Shown piece after piece: positions 63,359 to 64,000 of a DNA stretch of 64,000 nucleotides. The notes under the pieces are model-generated. The model did not search any database, had not been told where the DNA came from, and was given only the letters and a program-made list of their open reading frames with translations. The number at the start of each line of letters is the position of its first letter. Position 1 is the stretch's first letter. The DNA comes from Flavobacterium sp. 9R (lineage in GTDB: Bacteria; Bacteroidota; Bacteroidia; Flavobacteriales; Flavobacteriaceae). The stretch covers positions 2,195,893 through 2,259,892 of the forward strand of contig NZ_LR733413.1 of NCBI RefSeq assembly GCF_902506345.1, given 5' to 3'. The position numbers and the translations under genes are program-made.

Positions 63359-64000
63359 TGTACGACTGTTTAATTGTGGGAGGTGGCGCTGCAGGTTTTT
63401 TTACTGCCATCAACATTGTAGAAAGAAATCCAAAAGCCAAAGTTGCCATTTTAGAACGTGGCGCCGAAGTGCTAGGCAAAGTGCGCATTTCGGGTGGCGG
63501 TCGTTGCAATGTGACCCACGCTTGTTTTGAACCTAACGAACTCGTAAAATTTTACCCAAGAGGCGAAAAAGAATTGCGAGGTCCTTTTCATCAATTTTGT
63601 TCTGGAGACACCATCGAGTGGTTTGAACGCCACGGTGTAGCCCTCAAAATTGAAGACGACGGCCGTATGTTTCCCGTTTCAAATTCTTCTCAAACTATCA
63701 TTGATTGTTTTCTAAAAGCCACCCAACAATTGGGCATCAAAGTCCTCACGGGTCAGAGCGTACAATCTATTTTCAAAAAAGACAACTACTGGAAAATTGA
63801 TACCCAAAATCAAAATTATCAAGCCGAGAAATTGATTTTAGCAACGGGAAGCAATCCAAAAATTTGGGAGATGCTACAGGAATTTGGCCACGCCATCATT
63901 CCACCTGTACCCTCTTTATTCACTTTTAACACCAAAGACCCCCGAATCAAAGAATTGCCAGGCGTTTCAGCAAAAGTAACCGTAAGAGTGAAGGACACCA
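63355..64000 (+). CDS. BaiN/HI0933-type FAD-dependent oxidoreductase, 3' end cut by window
   Basis: The frame is open from the ATG at 63355 to the window end (215 codons), overlapping the phosphodiesterase stop. A start at 63358 is equally possible. The N-terminus has the FAD-binding Rossmann motif CLIVGGGAAGFFTAIN and the family signature ISGGGRCNVTHA (~47-58), and a later ATGSNPK. This fits the HI0933/BaiN flavoproteins, whose substrate is generally unknown. About half of the usual ~400 residues is visible. Confidence 0.92.
   Translation, partial: MMYDCLIVGGGAAGFFTAINIVERNPKAKVAILERGAEVLGKVRISGGGRCNVTHACFEPNELVKFYPRGEKELRGPFHQFCSGDTIEWFERHGVALKIEDDGRMFPVSNSSQTIIDCFLKATQQLGIKVLTGQSVQSIFKKDNYWKIDTQNQNYQAEKLILATGSNPKIWEMLQEFGHAIIPPVPSLFTFNTKDPRIKELPGVSAKVTVRVKDT

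Overview
The window looks like chromosome of a low-GC member of the Flavobacteriaceae, most likely Flavobacterium or a close relative. Evidence: Bacteroidetes-type promoters (TTTG about 19 bp upstream of TAnnTTTG, best seen before the tRNA gene), AT-rich spacers with no Shine-Dalgarno, a SusC/SusD pair, a type IX secretion (T9SS) sorting domain on an amylase, a GYDIA-type GHMP kinase, and lipoproteins whose signal ends in S-C. No phage, CRISPR array, complete insertion sequence or rRNA was seen.

Layout. 1-3.1 kb: the 3' part of an outer-membrane barrel gene and an orphan MacB/FtsX-type ABC permease. 3.3-10.5 kb: purH followed by the rod-shape cluster mreB-mreC-mreD-mrdA(PBP2)-rodA, with overlapping ends in mreCD/mrdA. 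10.5-13.6 kb: a secreted nuclease and a tail-specific protease on the minus strand. 13.8-18.1 kb: surE, a small membrane protein, lpxB and a comEC-like gene. 18.1-25.8 kb, minus strand: a DPP IV-type S9 peptidase, three tandem POT peptide transporters and a secreted thioredoxin-fold protein, which together read as a peptide-scavenging locus. 26.1-28.8 kb: HMG-CoA reductase and a GHMP kinase (mevalonate pathway) plus an unknown convergent gene. 29.0-34.1 kb, minus strand: coaX, an outer-membrane protein, lptC, a small membrane protein and a parvulin-type chaperone (envelope biogenesis). 34.2 kb: tRNA-Phe with a clear promoter and terminator.

34.4-43.4 kb is the most unusual part. An IS1 InsA-like zinc-finger/HTH protein precedes a porin, an MHS-type MFS carrier, two tiny membrane proteins, a sodium/solute symporter-STAC-histidine kinase fusion, a lone receiver domain and acetyl-CoA synthetase. 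It resembles the CrbS/CrbR acetate switch but has no DNA-binding response regulator. Uptake and activation of acetate or another short carboxylate is an inference from these neighbours.

43.5-62.4 kb is a starch/maltodextrin utilisation locus. On the minus strand are susC, susD, susE and a T9SS-exported GH13 amylase; divergent from them are a LacI regulator, an MFS maltose-type carrier, beta-phosphoglucomutase, a GH65 maltose phosphorylase, a GH31 alpha-glucosidase and a second, probably periplasmic, GH13 amylase. The likely flow is: surface cleavage, SusCD import, periplasmic trimming, MFS uptake of maltose, then cytoplasmic phosphorolysis to glucose and glucose-1-phosphate, which PgmB isomerises. 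The end of the window has a lipoprotein glycerophosphodiesterase and the 5' part of a BaiN/HI0933-type flavoprotein.

Nothing here is clearly a brand-new system. The carboxylate-sensing cluster is the best candidate for something under-described. All functional calls come from reading the sequence; no database search was run.
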